Assembly: GCF_000020605.1 (NCBI RefSeq)
Contig: NC_012781.1
Coordinates: 2,667,501 to 2,731,500, forward strand
Direction: 5' to 3'
DNA length: 64,000 bases
Source of the DNA: Agathobacter rectalis ATCC 33656
GTDB taxonomy: Bacteria; Bacillota; Clostridia; Lachnospirales; Lachnospiraceae
Positions within the stretch are counted from its first letter, which is position 1. Every line of letters starts with the position of its first letter. The notes beneath the pieces are model-generated. The model had not been told where the DNA came from and made no database searches. It was given only the letters and a program-made list of their open reading frames with translations. Position numbers and translations under genes: made by a program. Of this stretch, positions 35,440 through 45,935 are shown piece by piece.

Positions 35440-37518
35440 TTACTTTCCATAAATATTGTACTCAGGCTCATCCACGCCATCTGTTCCGGCATAGTATGAC
35501 AGCTCCACCTCGTTGAGTCCTTTTTTCTTGTCAAGAATCACATTGTACTGGGATGAATATATAACATCTCCATTTTTATTAAATCTGTATTCAATATTCA
35601 CTCCATCTTTGCCTTTTAATGCCTTTCTTGGAATCTTTGCAAGGAAGATACGCTCACTGTCGGAAATCTTCTTCACCTCGACTGCATCCACCCATTTGAA
35701 AAATACTGGTGCTGCCACTCTTGTATCATCCATGCTATAACTGTCGTAATCATAGTAGGCTGTGTCATTATCTTCTGTATCATTTAACACATGATAGCCC
35801 ATCTGTATGCTGTCCACGCCATCAAGACCGGTATCATTGTTGTTATAGCTGCCCGAATCGTAAGGCGAATATACATATAAAAGGATAAGCTGTGAGCTCT
35901 TTACCTCATCTATGCTATCTCTGAATAAATGTGCAGCCTTTATATGAGACACATTGAGCTGTCTTAAGCTGTCATTTGTCTCACCTGCCAGCTGTCTTGC
36001 ATACATGGTGACCATACCCTTATTTTCCATAAAGTCCGCATCTGCCGCAAGCGCCGGAGATGCATCCGTGGAAAGTGACATCAGATATTTGTAGTCTGTA
36101 TCCTCCATACATACTGTATTGTACCTTGCAACCAGATAATCAGGCCTTGCAAATGCAAGCACAAGATAACATACCCCGATTACTATTATTCCGTACCGAA
36201 ATAGCGAAAAAGCAGGCCTACATATAGATAAAATCACTCCGAGCATAAATAGTGCTATCACTCCAAGTGCCCAGAACACACAAAGCCTGGTGGCTGTCAG
36301 CCCGTACTCTGACACATACAGTCCCATACGGTATGTACTTGATGCAATCATGATATATGTGCATAAAGTTATTAAAATTAAAAACGCATTTAATATTTTA
36401 TTCTTTCTGAACAATTCACTTCCAAGCAATACGATAATTACATTAAGTATACACACGAAAAGCAGCTGGAAAAAGCCTTCTCTCGCATACCTGGCGTAGG
36501 TATAGCCACTTGGAAGCTGCATAAGTCCCCCGAACAGATACACAATCTGTATAAAACAGAAAAATACATATACCACTGATATAGTTGCAGCTACAGTGAT
36601 ACCGATTGCAGCCGGAAATGCCGGAGTCTCAACCGGTGCATCCGATATACGCTTCTTGCTCAGATACTTTATACCACAGTACGATGAGAAAAGCGCAAAT
36701 ACAAAAAGAAATACAACCTTGCTCACTGTAAAGAAATTGATATCAGCAAATATTTTCTTTATTACTGAGGCAAAAACCGCATCAGCAGAGCACAGCAGCA
36801 CCACTATCAGCACAACCAGAGGAAATGCAATTGCTATTCCGATAAACACATAAAGCATTCTGTGTTTTTTCACATGCCGCTCTCCGGCAGTTGCATTTGC
36901 ACTGTCACCGACCATACTGTCACTGCCCATATTGTCACTATCCATGCGCTCATTTCTCATATAGTCAGCAATATCCATAAACGGCTCAGCTATACATCCA
37001 ATCGCTCCAAACACTGCCTGAAATGCCGCAGCGATATACTTTATGAGCCCCCACTGTCTGTCATTGCAGAAATTGTGAAGTAGCATAAAAACAAGAAACA
37101 CAAGTATCCAACAAAAATTAAATCCTTGTATAATTTTATTACCGGTCAAGCCTGATGATAGGCCTGTGAGTATCATCATCACACTGTACCATATAGTGAG
37201 TGGCTTTGCCTCTATATGAAGTATCTTCATACAATACAGGCTGTATACTCCTGTGACGATTGCAAACAACGTAACAAGTATTCCACCTGTATTCTCATAC
37301 AGGAAAATGGTGTACAGCAGCGCATATATTATCGTAGGTATACATAGCCTGCCAAAGAAATCCGCGTTTCTCCTGCTTTGTTCACGCCGTCTTTGCTCCG
37401 CCTCCTGCTGCATCTTCTGCAGTTCAATACCCGACACCCCCATATGTGGCTGTGAAGTCTGTGGCGTGTTCTGTGAAAACTGTTGGGGATTCATGCCCCC
37501 GATATTATTATTGTCCAT
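35440..37518 (-). CDS. DUF4173/DUF4153-type polytopic membrane protein
   Basis: The 692-residue protein has a Gln-rich cytosolic start (residues 1-55, with QQEAEQRRREQSRR), about ten to twelve membrane helices (55-480), and a C-terminal soluble domain of about 200 residues rich in Asp and Tyr (SSQLILLYVYSPYDSGSYNNND). The segment YTYARYAREGFFQLLFV is the recognisable DUF4173 signature. Function unknown. AAGGAGG lies 5 nt before ATG. The gene stands alone. Confidence 0.82.
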   Translation of the reverse strand: MDNNNIGGMNPQQFSQNTPQTSQPHMGVSGIELQKMQQEAEQRRREQSRRNADFFGRLCIPTIIYALLYTIFLYENTGGILVTLFAIVTGVYSLYCMKILHIEAKPLTIWYSVMMILTGLSSGLTGNKIIQGFNFCWILVFLVFMLLHNFCNDRQWGLIKYIAAAFQAVFGAIGCIAEPFMDIADYMRNERMDSDNMGSDSMVGDSANATAGERHVKKHRMLYVFIGIAIAFPLVVLIVVLLCSADAVFASVIKKIFADINFFTVSKVVFLFVFALFSSYCGIKYLSKKRISDAPVETPAFPAAIGITVAATISVVYVFFCFIQIVYLFGGLMQLPSGYTYARYAREGFFQLLFVCILNVIIVLLGSELFRKNKILNAFLILITLCTYIMIASSTYRMGLYVSEYGLTATRLCVFWALGVIALFMLGVILSICRPAFSLFRYGIIVIGVCYLVLAFARPDYLVARYNTVCMEDTDYKYLMSLSTDASPALAADADFMENKGMVTMYARQLAGETNDSLRQLNVSHIKAAHLFRDSIDEVKSSQLILLYVYSPYDSGSYNNNDTGLDGVDSIQMGYHVLNDTEDNDTAYYDYDSYSMDDTRVAAPVFFKWVDAVEVKKISDSERIFLAKIPRKALKGKDGVNIEYRFNKNGDVIYSSQYNVILDKKKGLNEVELSYYAGTDGVDEPEYNIYGK

Positions 37519-37855
37519 AGCTACCTCCTTACTATCTATGTAGTTATTTTCTCATATTTTTTACTTACCGGCAAGCTAATTGTACTACACAGTTTTTAGT
37601 TTTGCAATATTTTTTTATCGTGTTGCGATAAATCGCTTTTAATTGCTACAATTAAGGGGTAAATGTCACATTAAAAATGAGGAAATAGTAACCTGAGACG
37701 TGTAAAAAAAGTTGTTTGAAAATGTTAAGGCTTACTGATAAAACAAAAAATCGCAGATACCATATTATGATATCTGCGACTTTACTTATCTTATTTTCTC
37801 CTAAAGACACTCCAATGGATAATGACTGAATACAGTCATAGAGTTTTATTTTAAA
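37519..37855. other. Intergenic stretch between DUF4173 gene and enolase
   Basis: The 337-bp gap holds only the enolase terminator (37741-37779) and an AT-rich leader for the DUF4173 gene. I see no further gene or structure. Confidence 0.5.
37741..37779 (-). terminator. Rho-independent terminator of enolase
   Basis: On the minus strand TCGCAGATATC... pairs with GGTATCTGCGA, followed by TTTTTTGTTT. The hairpin is at 37751-37779, about 75 bp past the stop. Confidence 0.82.
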
Positions 37856-39275
<1,420 letters not shown>

Positions 39276-39324
39276 AAAAATACATATGTGAAAGCCTGCC
39301 GCATATGCATATATTTATAAATAA

Positions 39325-39369
39325 AGAAAAATGCTACACAGTTAGTTTAATCTAACTAATGTAGCATTT
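39325..39369 (-). terminator. Rho-independent terminator downstream of the FAD-dependent oxidoreductase
   Basis: AAATGCTACA-TTAGTTAG pairs with CTAACTG-TGTAGCATTT around TTTAA, followed on the minus strand by TTCTTTATTT. It lies 115 bp after the stop at 39484. Confidence 0.8.
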
Positions 39370-39483
39370 CAATAGTTCATAATGATAATATTTCCCAATT
39401 ATAGAAATATTATGTTCTAACATATCATTTTAAATCTATACATTCTCAATCATTGCTTATATATATTACCTCTTTAACAGCAA

Positions 39484-40917
39484 CTATCTCTCTGCCTCAA
39501 TCTCACGCGCAACATACACGCCGCTTGCCGACGCATGTGAAAGTGAATGTGTCACACCGCTTCCGTCTCCGATGATGTAAAGTCCCTTATATTTGCTCTC
39601 AAGCTTATCGTTAAGCTCTACCTCCATGTTGTAGAACTTGACCTCTACGCCGTAAAGCAAGGTATCGTCATTTGCAGTTCCCGGTGCTATCTTGTCGAGC
39701 GCGTAAATCATCTCAATGATTCCGTCCAGGATTCTCTTTGGAAGCACCAGGCTTAAGTCTCCCGGTGTAGCTGAAAGTGTAGGAGTAACGAGTCCTTCCT
39801 CAATACGCTTCTCATTGCTTCGACGCCCTCTCACAAGATCACCAAAACGCTGTACAATTACACCGCCACCAAGCATATTTGAAAGGCGCGCGATGCTCTC
39901 ACCATATCCGTTGCTATCCTTGAATGGCTCTGAAAAATGCTTCGCGACAAGGAGAGCAAAGTTCGTGTTTTCAGTCTGCTTGTCTGCTCCCTCGTAGCTG
40001 TGTCCGTTTACTGTTACTATGCCGTTTGTATTTTCATTTACCACGATGCCATGCGGATTCATGCAGAAGGTACGCACATTATCCTCAAAAAGCTGCGTTC
40101 TGTATACAATCTTGCTCTCATACAGCTCATCTGTCAGATGTGAGAAAATCAGGGCCGGAAGCTCAACACGCACACCGATATCCACACGGTTTGACTTGGT
40201 TGGGATATCAAGGTCATTGCAGACCTTCTCCATCCACTTGCTTCCGCTTCTTCCAACTGAGATGATACAGTATCTGCTCTCATATGTGCTATCCGCTGTT
40301 TTTACTGCATATCCGGATACATTGTCTGTGTGAGTCTCTTGTAAACTGCAAGCATCAGCACCTGCCTTATTCTCATCATACAGCACCTCTACCGACTCAA
40401 CAGGTGTATCAAAATAAAAATCCACCTTATCCTTCAGATGTGCATACATATTTTCCAGAACAACATAGTTTATGTCAGTTCCGAGATGTCTGACCGATGC
40501 ATCCAAAAGCTTGAGCTTGTTCTGCATGCAGACCTTTTTGAGCTTTGTGCCGGCTGTAGAATAAAGCTTTGTGCCCTCGCCGCCGTACTTCATATTAATC
40601 TCGTCAACATATTCCATCAGATCAATGGCCGGCTGCTTGCCGATATGCTCGTACAATGTACCGCCAAAATCATTTGTGATATTATATTTTCCGTCTGAAA
40701 AAGCACCTGCTCCGCCAAAACCGCTCATAATAGAACAGCTCTTGCAGGAAATACAGCTCTTTATTTTCTTTCCGTCGATAGGACATTTTCTCTTAGCAAG
40801 CTCATGTCCTGCCTCAAAAACCGCTATTTTGCAGTCAGGATTCTTCTCGATAAGCTCATATGCTCCGAAGATACCTCCCGGTCCCGCTCCAATGATTATC
40901 ACATCATAATTATTCAT
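39484..40917 (-). CDS. FAD-dependent oxidoreductase (COG2509 type)
   Basis: The 477-residue flavoprotein begins NNYDVIIIGAGPGGIFGAYEL, the FAD-binding Rossmann loop, followed by the motif CPIDGKKIKSCISCKSCSIMSGFGGAGAFSDGKYN with four cysteines. A C-terminal FAD segment YIIGDGSGVTHSLSHASASG ends it. This is the COG2509 group of uncharacterised FAD-dependent dehydrogenases; the Cys cluster could hold metal or take part in redox chemistry (inference). Substrate unknown. It is the last gene before the enolase unit and has its own terminator. Confidence 0.87.
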   Translation of the reverse strand: MNNYDVIIIGAGPGGIFGAYELIEKNPDCKIAVFEAGHELAKRKCPIDGKKIKSCISCKSCSIMSGFGGAGAFSDGKYNITNDFGGTLYEHIGKQPAIDLMEYVDEINMKYGGEGTKLYSTAGTKLKKVCMQNKLKLLDASVRHLGTDINYVVLENMYAHLKDKVDFYFDTPVESVEVLYDENKAGADACSLQETHTDNVSGYAVKTADSTYESRYCIISVGRSGSKWMEKVCNDLDIPTKSNRVDIGVRVELPALIFSHLTDELYESKIVYRTQLFEDNVRTFCMNPHGIVVNENTNGIVTVNGHSYEGADKQTENTNFALLVAKHFSEPFKDSNGYGESIARLSNMLGGGVIVQRFGDLVRGRRSNEKRIEEGLVTPTLSATPGDLSLVLPKRILDGIIEMIYALDKIAPGTANDDTLLYGVEVKFYNMEVELNDKLESKYKGLYIIGDGSGVTHSLSHASASGVYVAREIEAER

Positions 40918-40979
40918 CTATCAATCGCCTCCCATAATACGTTGCTGTTTGTACGCCCAATGTGGCGCACGCCAATCAC

Positions 40980-41222
40980 TTATGATACTATATTTTCTCC
41001 ATTATCGCAAGAGCAATCTCTATATTCCAGCAAATCTCCCGGCTGACAGTCAAGTGCTTCACATAGCTTTGCAAGCGTGGATACCTTGATTGCCTTTGCC
41101 TTGCCGTTTTTTAAAATTGATATATTTGCCATGGTGATTCCCACACGCTGCGACAGCTCCGTAACACTCATCTTTCTCTTTGCAAGCATTACGTCTATGT
41201 TAAAAATAATCTCGCCTTCCAT
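40980..41222 (-). CDS. Small HTH regulator (YozG/Cro type)
   Basis: The 80-residue protein starts MEGEIIFNIDVMLAKRKMSVTELSQRVGITMANISILKNGKAKAIKVSTLAKLCEALDCQPGDLLEY, a compact XRE/Cro HTH of the HTH_26 group. The ATG at 41220-41222 has GGGAGAG 4 nt upstream, and the longer frame lacks a site. It follows a DUF2975 membrane protein gene 37 bp upstream. This pairing is common in Firmicutes, and the regulator probably controls its own operon. Confidence 0.88.
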   Translation of the reverse strand: MEGEIIFNIDVMLAKRKMSVTELSQRVGITMANISILKNGKAKAIKVSTLAKLCEALDCQPGDLLEYRDCSCDNGENIVS

Positions 41223-41259
41223 GTATCTCTCCCGCTCAAATAAAACTGTAGCGCACACG

Positions 41260-41739
41260 CTATATTGTCAAATCACTCTGCTCCTGCAGATCTGCGGCCT
41301 TTACCACAAGATGTGACAAAACCGCCGCCACGACCGATGCCACAACACAGGCAAACACTATGAACACAAGAGCCAGTATCACCCCCGGATGATTCACATA
41401 TATCCTCCACATGCAGACATTCACAACAAAAAAATACAATGCATCAAACAGAATTATTTTCGATGCCAGCTTTATATGTCTTGCATTCTCTAATGAAAAC
41501 GACCTGTCTTTTCCGATATTTACAGCTACCCTCCAGCCCAGATACAATATAACATAACACGGAATTGCACTGATGATAAACAGCACAAGCCATGGTATAT
41601 ACATATCAGAAAGCTGTGGATCAGACGCAATAAGCACATGCCCTATCCATGGTATGGCGACCGCACAAACCACTAATCCGCAAAGTGCTACTGCTATTAT
41701 TACTATCTTTAACCATTTTTCGAGTTCTTTTTGTCTCAT
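41260..41739 (-). CDS. DUF2975 membrane protein
   Basis: The 159-residue protein has four hydrophobic segments (VIIAVALCGLVVCAVAIPW; PWLVLFIISAIPCYVILYLGW; IILFDALYFFVVNVCMW; VILALVFIVFACVVASVVAAVL), with VNIGKDRSFSLENARHIKLAS between the second and third, which is the DUF2975 signature. Function unknown; the partner is the small HTH regulator immediately downstream. The ATG directly abuts the stop of the Rpn-family gene (41740), so the three genes are one transcript. Confidence 0.87.
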   Translation of the reverse strand: MRQKELEKWLKIVIIAVALCGLVVCAVAIPWIGHVLIASDPQLSDMYIPWLVLFIISAIPCYVILYLGWRVAVNIGKDRSFSLENARHIKLASKIILFDALYFFVVNVCMWRIYVNHPGVILALVFIVFACVVASVVAAVLSHLVVKAADLQEQSDLTI

Positions 41740-42654
41740 TTATTCACCTTGCTTCTCATTGAGAAGTCCATACTCTGCAAGAAGCTTTTTTTGATACTCC
41801 TTATCCTTTGAAGCTTTCTGCAATTCATCATATTTGCCTTCGGACAATAAAATCTGATTTAGCTGGTTAATCAATTCTATTCCTTGTTCTAATCCTTGTT
41901 CTAATCCTTCCTCGATAGCATCAGCTCTTTCAAGCTCAAGCTGCCTGTCAAATTCGTAATTTAACTGCATACTCTTCGTCACCTCACTTCTGTAAGTCTT
42001 TAGAAACTCCTTCAGAATATCATTGTCAATACAATAGTCTATAGCCTTCTCAATATCTATAGCAAGATCATCAAATGCCCCGTCTGCATGATACTCTCTG
42101 ACCTTATTTACAAATGTCATATAATCATTCAGCCAGCCACAGGACTCCATAATAGCCTTGTTCTTTCCGTCGTTTATATTGTACACCTTACATTTAAGCT
42201 CAAGATTCGGCTCATCGGTCGGCTTCTCAAACGCATCGGACAGCTTAAGCTCCTGAACCTCCGGCTGTTCCTCCTCACCATTGTAAAATACCACAAAATG
42301 TGGTGTCGGTATCTTTACCAGTCTTCTGCCATAGATGTTCTTGCCCTTTTTTGTTCCTTTTTTCTTGTCGCTGAGCATATCTGACAATATCACACTGAAA
42401 TAAATAAGACTTCTCACCGGCATATTCGGACAAACTGTGGACTGATGCTCATATATGCTCAATCTCGCATCCACAATAAACGATGCATCATTTCTGACCG
42501 AAAGTGAAATGCCGCCATCGTGAATCACCATCTCAACATCCTCCGGATTGTCATAGCTAGACCCATTCATTGCGTTATACAGCTGTAAGGCTCTTTCCTT
42601 ATCCTGCATCAGCATACTGAAAACATCACTTTTGTACTCTCTGTTACCACTCAT
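41740..42654 (-). CDS. Rpn family PD-(D/E)XK nuclease-like protein
   Basis: The 304-residue protein belongs to the Rpn/transposase-like PDDEXK group frequent in Lachnospiraceae. It reads MSGNREYKSDVFSMLMQDKERALQLYNAMNG, then FIVDARLSIYEHQSTVCPNMPVRSLIYF, the core with the Asp and a Glu-x-Gln in place of the usual Glu-x-Lys (EHQ). The C-terminus carries EEGLEQGLEQGIELINQL, encoded by an in-frame 12-bp tandem duplication at about 41882-41905. AAGGAGG precedes the ATG at 42652-42654. Relatives promote RecA-independent recombination; the role here is unproven. Confidence 0.85.
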   Translation of the reverse strand: MSGNREYKSDVFSMLMQDKERALQLYNAMNGSSYDNPEDVEMVIHDGGISLSVRNDASFIVDARLSIYEHQSTVCPNMPVRSLIYFSVILSDMLSDKKKGTKKGKNIYGRRLVKIPTPHFVVFYNGEEEQPEVQELKLSDAFEKPTDEPNLELKCKVYNINDGKNKAIMESCGWLNDYMTFVNKVREYHADGAFDDLAIDIEKAIDYCIDNDILKEFLKTYRSEVTKSMQLNYEFDRQLELERADAIEEGLEQGLEQGIELINQLNQILLSEGKYDELQKASKDKEYQKKLLAEYGLLNEKQGE

Positions 42655-42954
42655 ATAAAATCCTCCTTCATTTGAAAACACTAAAGCAGGAAATATCTGT
42701 GTGGTAAAAGCCCTCTTATCCTGCTTTAAATAAAATAATGAAACATTTAAAAGCAAGAATTTCAGGGAATATGAAAAATAATTAAGGTATTGAAGACCCT
42801 GCACGCCCTTATCGCCGGACGACATCTTATTATGCCTCACATATCTACAGAACATATAGTCATATCTGTAATAAATGTGCCAACGACCGCACAGGTTGCT
42901 ATAGAAAAACTGCTTTGATTATATTCTAACATATGTGGATAAAAAAACAACAAA

Positions 42955-42988
42955 AAAATACGCAACAGAAAAGTCTGTTACGTATTTT
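42955..42988 (-). terminator. Terminator of the small membrane-protein gene
   Basis: The stem AAAATACG-AACAGA pairs with TCTGTT-CGTATTTT around AAAAG, and T7 follows on the minus strand. It starts about 12 bp after the stop at 43000. Confidence 0.85.
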
Positions 42989-42999
42989 GACTTTTTTTA

Positions 43000-43254
43000 T
43001 TAAAAACATAATAATCTGATGAAAGCAACTACTATAAGTATTAATGCTAATGCTTTTTCTGCAATATATGACCTTGCATCCGGTACATAGGTTTTCTGCC
43101 AGATTGAGTATGCACATCCACACCCCACTACAAACATGCAATATAGCTTAAACGACTGCGAATTCATACAATCAGTGAAAAACATTATAATAATCCATAC
43201 TATTAAAAATAGCATTAAAACTAAGTACTTTAAAAATAATTGAATCTTCTTCAT
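43000..43254 (-). CDS. Small hydrophobic protein, unknown (84 aa)
   Basis: Predicted 84-residue protein with three membrane segments (YLVLMLFLIVWIIIMFF; LYCMFVVGCGCAYSIW; ALALILIVVAFIRLL). No family is recognised. Support comes from a fair ribosome site (AAGGGGGATTTGCC-ATG) and a perfect terminator directly behind the stop. The 345-bp gap between this stop and the Rpn gene start (42655-42999) holds only that terminator and AT-rich leader sequence. Confidence 0.6.
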   Translation of the reverse strand: MKKIQLFLKYLVLMLFLIVWIIIMFFTDCMNSQSFKLYCMFVVGCGCAYSIWQKTYVPDARSYIAEKALALILIVVAFIRLLCF

Positions 43255-43372
43255 GGCAAATCCCCCTTAAAATATATAACTGCATCATTGTGCTTCCATA
43301 AATAGTTTCCTTCACTTATATAGACGCAATCCATGCTTATATACTAACAAAAACCAAGAATTTTTTCAATCC

Positions 43373-44002
43373 CTACTTTGTCACCACTGCAATAACATAA
43401 TCCTCTAGCTCACGAAACACTACCCTTTTTTCATAAGCCTCCATCGTCCTATCATCCAGCTCCCCCGAAAAGCCTGTACCGACAAGCTTCATTATAGCCT
43501 CATACTGTGTCCAGTATTTTGCAAGCTCAATCTGAAATGCATCAGATTCATTCTCAAAGCCTTCGAGTCTGTCAAGCTGCGCCTTTCGCATTATACGCTT
43601 TGCCACTTTGTAGCTCATGCGCTTTGTATGCTCTATGTCCACGCCAACAGGTCTGTCTGATATTACAAGCACCACATATGGACCGCTGTGTGCCAGATTA
43701 AAAAAAGCTGCGCTCTCATTCTTATATCCTGCTGCTATTTCCGGCTTACCATGCTCATTTCTGACAAGCTGTTCATCCGATGATATCCCCAGATATTTGA
43801 AGATCATGTATCCCGCCAAAAGCTCCTGATTTGCTGTGCCACACAACCTGTTGCTGCCTGTTTTTACACCTTTTTCTGAAATAGTTGTGTATTTATCCAC
43901 ATAATAGGCAGACACATGTGGAATTATCTCCTTCTGCCGGCCTGCGATGGAATCCGTTTTTTCTATAAAAATCTGACAGTTATTGTTTATTTTCCATACC
44001 AT
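43373..44002 (-). CDS. 4'-phosphopantetheinyl transferase (Sfp type)
   Basis: This enzyme moves the phosphopantetheine arm from coenzyme A onto carrier proteins. The 209-residue product contains FFNLAHSGPYVVLVISDRPVGVDIEHTKRM, with the GVDIE metal motif, and then AKYWTQYEAIMKLVGTGFSGEL, the WTxxEAxxK motif. It is of Sfp-type length. AAAGGTG precedes the ATG. No polyketide or peptide synthetase is nearby; the target carrier protein is unknown. It lies 103 bp past the ABC exporter pair on the same strand. Confidence 0.9.
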   Translation of the reverse strand: MVWKINNNCQIFIEKTDSIAGRQKEIIPHVSAYYVDKYTTISEKGVKTGSNRLCGTANQELLAGYMIFKYLGISSDEQLVRNEHGKPEIAAGYKNESAAFFNLAHSGPYVVLVISDRPVGVDIEHTKRMSYKVAKRIMRKAQLDRLEGFENESDAFQIELAKYWTQYEAIMKLVGTGFSGELDDRTMEAYEKRVVFRELEDYVIAVVTK

Positions 44003-44105
44003 CCCAAGTCACCTTTCTATAACTCCAACCTTCCCCTGCCTTCATCAAAATACAACCAGTATTATAAATTACCCATATAATATCTGCAGCTTATGCTAAT
44101 TATCC

Positions 44106-45866
44106 CTACGATATCTGCAGCTCATACAGCTTCCTGTATATGCCATCCTGTTCCAGAAGCTCCCTGTGCGTACCGCGCTCACATATACGTCCCTTGTGCA
44201 TGACCATGATGCAGTCGGCATGTTGGATAGTGGAGAGACGGTGCGCAACCATGATTGTTGTCCTGCCGTCCATGAGCTTTTCAAGCGCCTCCTGTATGAG
44301 AATTTCTGTCTCTGTATCTATGTTGGCGGTTGCCTCGTCCATGACCAGTATGCTCGGATTGTGGGCGAGTGTCCTTGCAAAGGACAATAGCTGACGCTCT
44401 CCTGCCGAGAAGGTTGCACCACGCTCCGTAACCGGCTCGTGATAGCCCTGTGGGAGCTTTTCGATAAAGTGTGAGGCATTTACATATTCTGCTGCCGCCT
44501 TCACCTGCGCATCCGTGATATCGTCATCATTCAGGCGGATATTGTACGCCACATCCCCCTCGAATATAAACACATCCTGCTGCATCTGACCGATTGCACT
44601 GCGAAGCTGCTTTTTGCTAAGCTGTCTGATATCGATGCCATCAATGTAGATATGTCCCTTTTGTATATCATAATACCTGCCTATAAGATTTAAAATAGAT
44701 GATTTTCCGGCTCCGGTTGCACCGACAAAGGCCACCTTCTCGCCCGGATTTATGACAAATGAGACATCCTTAAGCACATAGTTTTCGCCGTCGTAGGCAA
44801 ACCAGACATGGTCAAATTCAATTTTTCCGGTGATTTTATCCGGCTGCTTTGGATTTTCGACCTCAGGAATAAATTCATCCTCATCCATAACCGTAAATAT
44901 CTTCTCTGCTGATGCAATTGATGACTGCAGTGTTGAAAACTGCTCTGCAAGCTCCTGTATCGGGTCAAAAAATGACCTGATGTAATTCGAGAAAATATAC
45001 AAAGTGCCAACCGAAATAATCTCATCAAACACATTTCTGCTTCCGAACCACAGCACTATCATCAGTGACAAAATGCTCAGAATATAGATAAGCGGACGGA
45101 ATACCGCATACATGAGCATCTCCCTGTAAAAAGCCTTGTAGAGCTTTGTATTTTTATCATGAAATTCCTCAAACTTGCGCTCCTGCCTGCCAAATATCTG
45201 TATAATTTTCATCCCCGAAAGATGCTCGGACAAAAATGTATTGATGTCCGTCAGGCGCGTACGGTAAAGCCTGTAAATATTTCTGGCAATTTTCTGGCAC
45301 AGCACCGTAAGCCCAATTACAAGCGGCATCAGCACAAATGATATTGCAGCAAGCCTAACATCAAGCACGAGCATAACGCCTGCAAGTCCCACTATTTTTA
45401 CAATATTTCTGAAAAGCTGTACGAGAATGCCCGAATACATCTCATTGAGAGCCTCAACATCATTTGTCACACGGGTTACAAGCTTTCCAACCGGCGTGAT
45501 ATCAAAATACCTGCTGCCAAGAGACTGGATATGTCTGTAGAGGTCTTTTCTCATCTGAAGAATGATATTCTGGCCTGTTTTCTGCAGTATCCAGGTCTGA
45601 GCGATGTTGAATGCAAAGCTTAAGGCAAGTACAACCGCATATTTGATAGCTGTGGCAATTATTACATCATAATCCCCATTTGCTCCAAAAGTATCAATTG
45701 CATCTCCCACCAGCATCGGCCTGTAAAGGTCAAAGGCTGTCAGTCCCAGCACCAGCAGAAGGGCAAAAATCACCCAGTGGGCATACGGCTTCATGTAGGC
45801 TATGAGGCGCATTGTGGAGCTTTTTTTATTCATTTCGTTTTTATTTATATTTTCACTCGAATTCAT
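44106..45866 (-). CDS. ABC exporter half-transporter with canonical ATPase site (subunit 2)
   Basis: The 586-residue protein has a six-helix ABC exporter domain (residues 15-310) fused to an ATPase. The cassette shows Walker A GATGAGKSSIL, Q-loop GQMQQDVFIFEGDV, signature FSAGERQLLSFAR and Walker B ILVMDEATANIDTETE with the catalytic Glu. It lies 69 bp downstream of the other half-transporter. Together they fit a heterodimeric exporter of the BmrCD/TM287-288 class. Cargo unknown; drug or lipid export is usual for the class. Confidence 0.92.
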   Translation of the reverse strand: MNSSENINKNEMNKKSSTMRLIAYMKPYAHWVIFALLLVLGLTAFDLYRPMLVGDAIDTFGANGDYDVIIATAIKYAVVLALSFAFNIAQTWILQKTGQNIILQMRKDLYRHIQSLGSRYFDITPVGKLVTRVTNDVEALNEMYSGILVQLFRNIVKIVGLAGVMLVLDVRLAAISFVLMPLVIGLTVLCQKIARNIYRLYRTRLTDINTFLSEHLSGMKIIQIFGRQERKFEEFHDKNTKLYKAFYREMLMYAVFRPLIYILSILSLMIVLWFGSRNVFDEIISVGTLYIFSNYIRSFFDPIQELAEQFSTLQSSIASAEKIFTVMDEDEFIPEVENPKQPDKITGKIEFDHVWFAYDGENYVLKDVSFVINPGEKVAFVGATGAGKSSILNLIGRYYDIQKGHIYIDGIDIRQLSKKQLRSAIGQMQQDVFIFEGDVAYNIRLNDDDITDAQVKAAAEYVNASHFIEKLPQGYHEPVTERGATFSAGERQLLSFARTLAHNPSILVMDEATANIDTETEILIQEALEKLMDGRTTIMVAHRLSTIQHADCIMVMHKGRICERGTHRELLEQDGIYRKLYELQIS

Positions 45867-45935
45867 ACTATAATCTTCTCTGTTATTTCGTAACTATTCA
45901 TCGTCAAATCTGCATAGCAACTCTTTTCAAGCACT

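Noticed and set aside
41882-41905. 12-bp direct repeats as a mobile-element target site
   Set aside because: They are adjacent and in frame within the Rpn-like gene, so a simple slippage duplication is enough.
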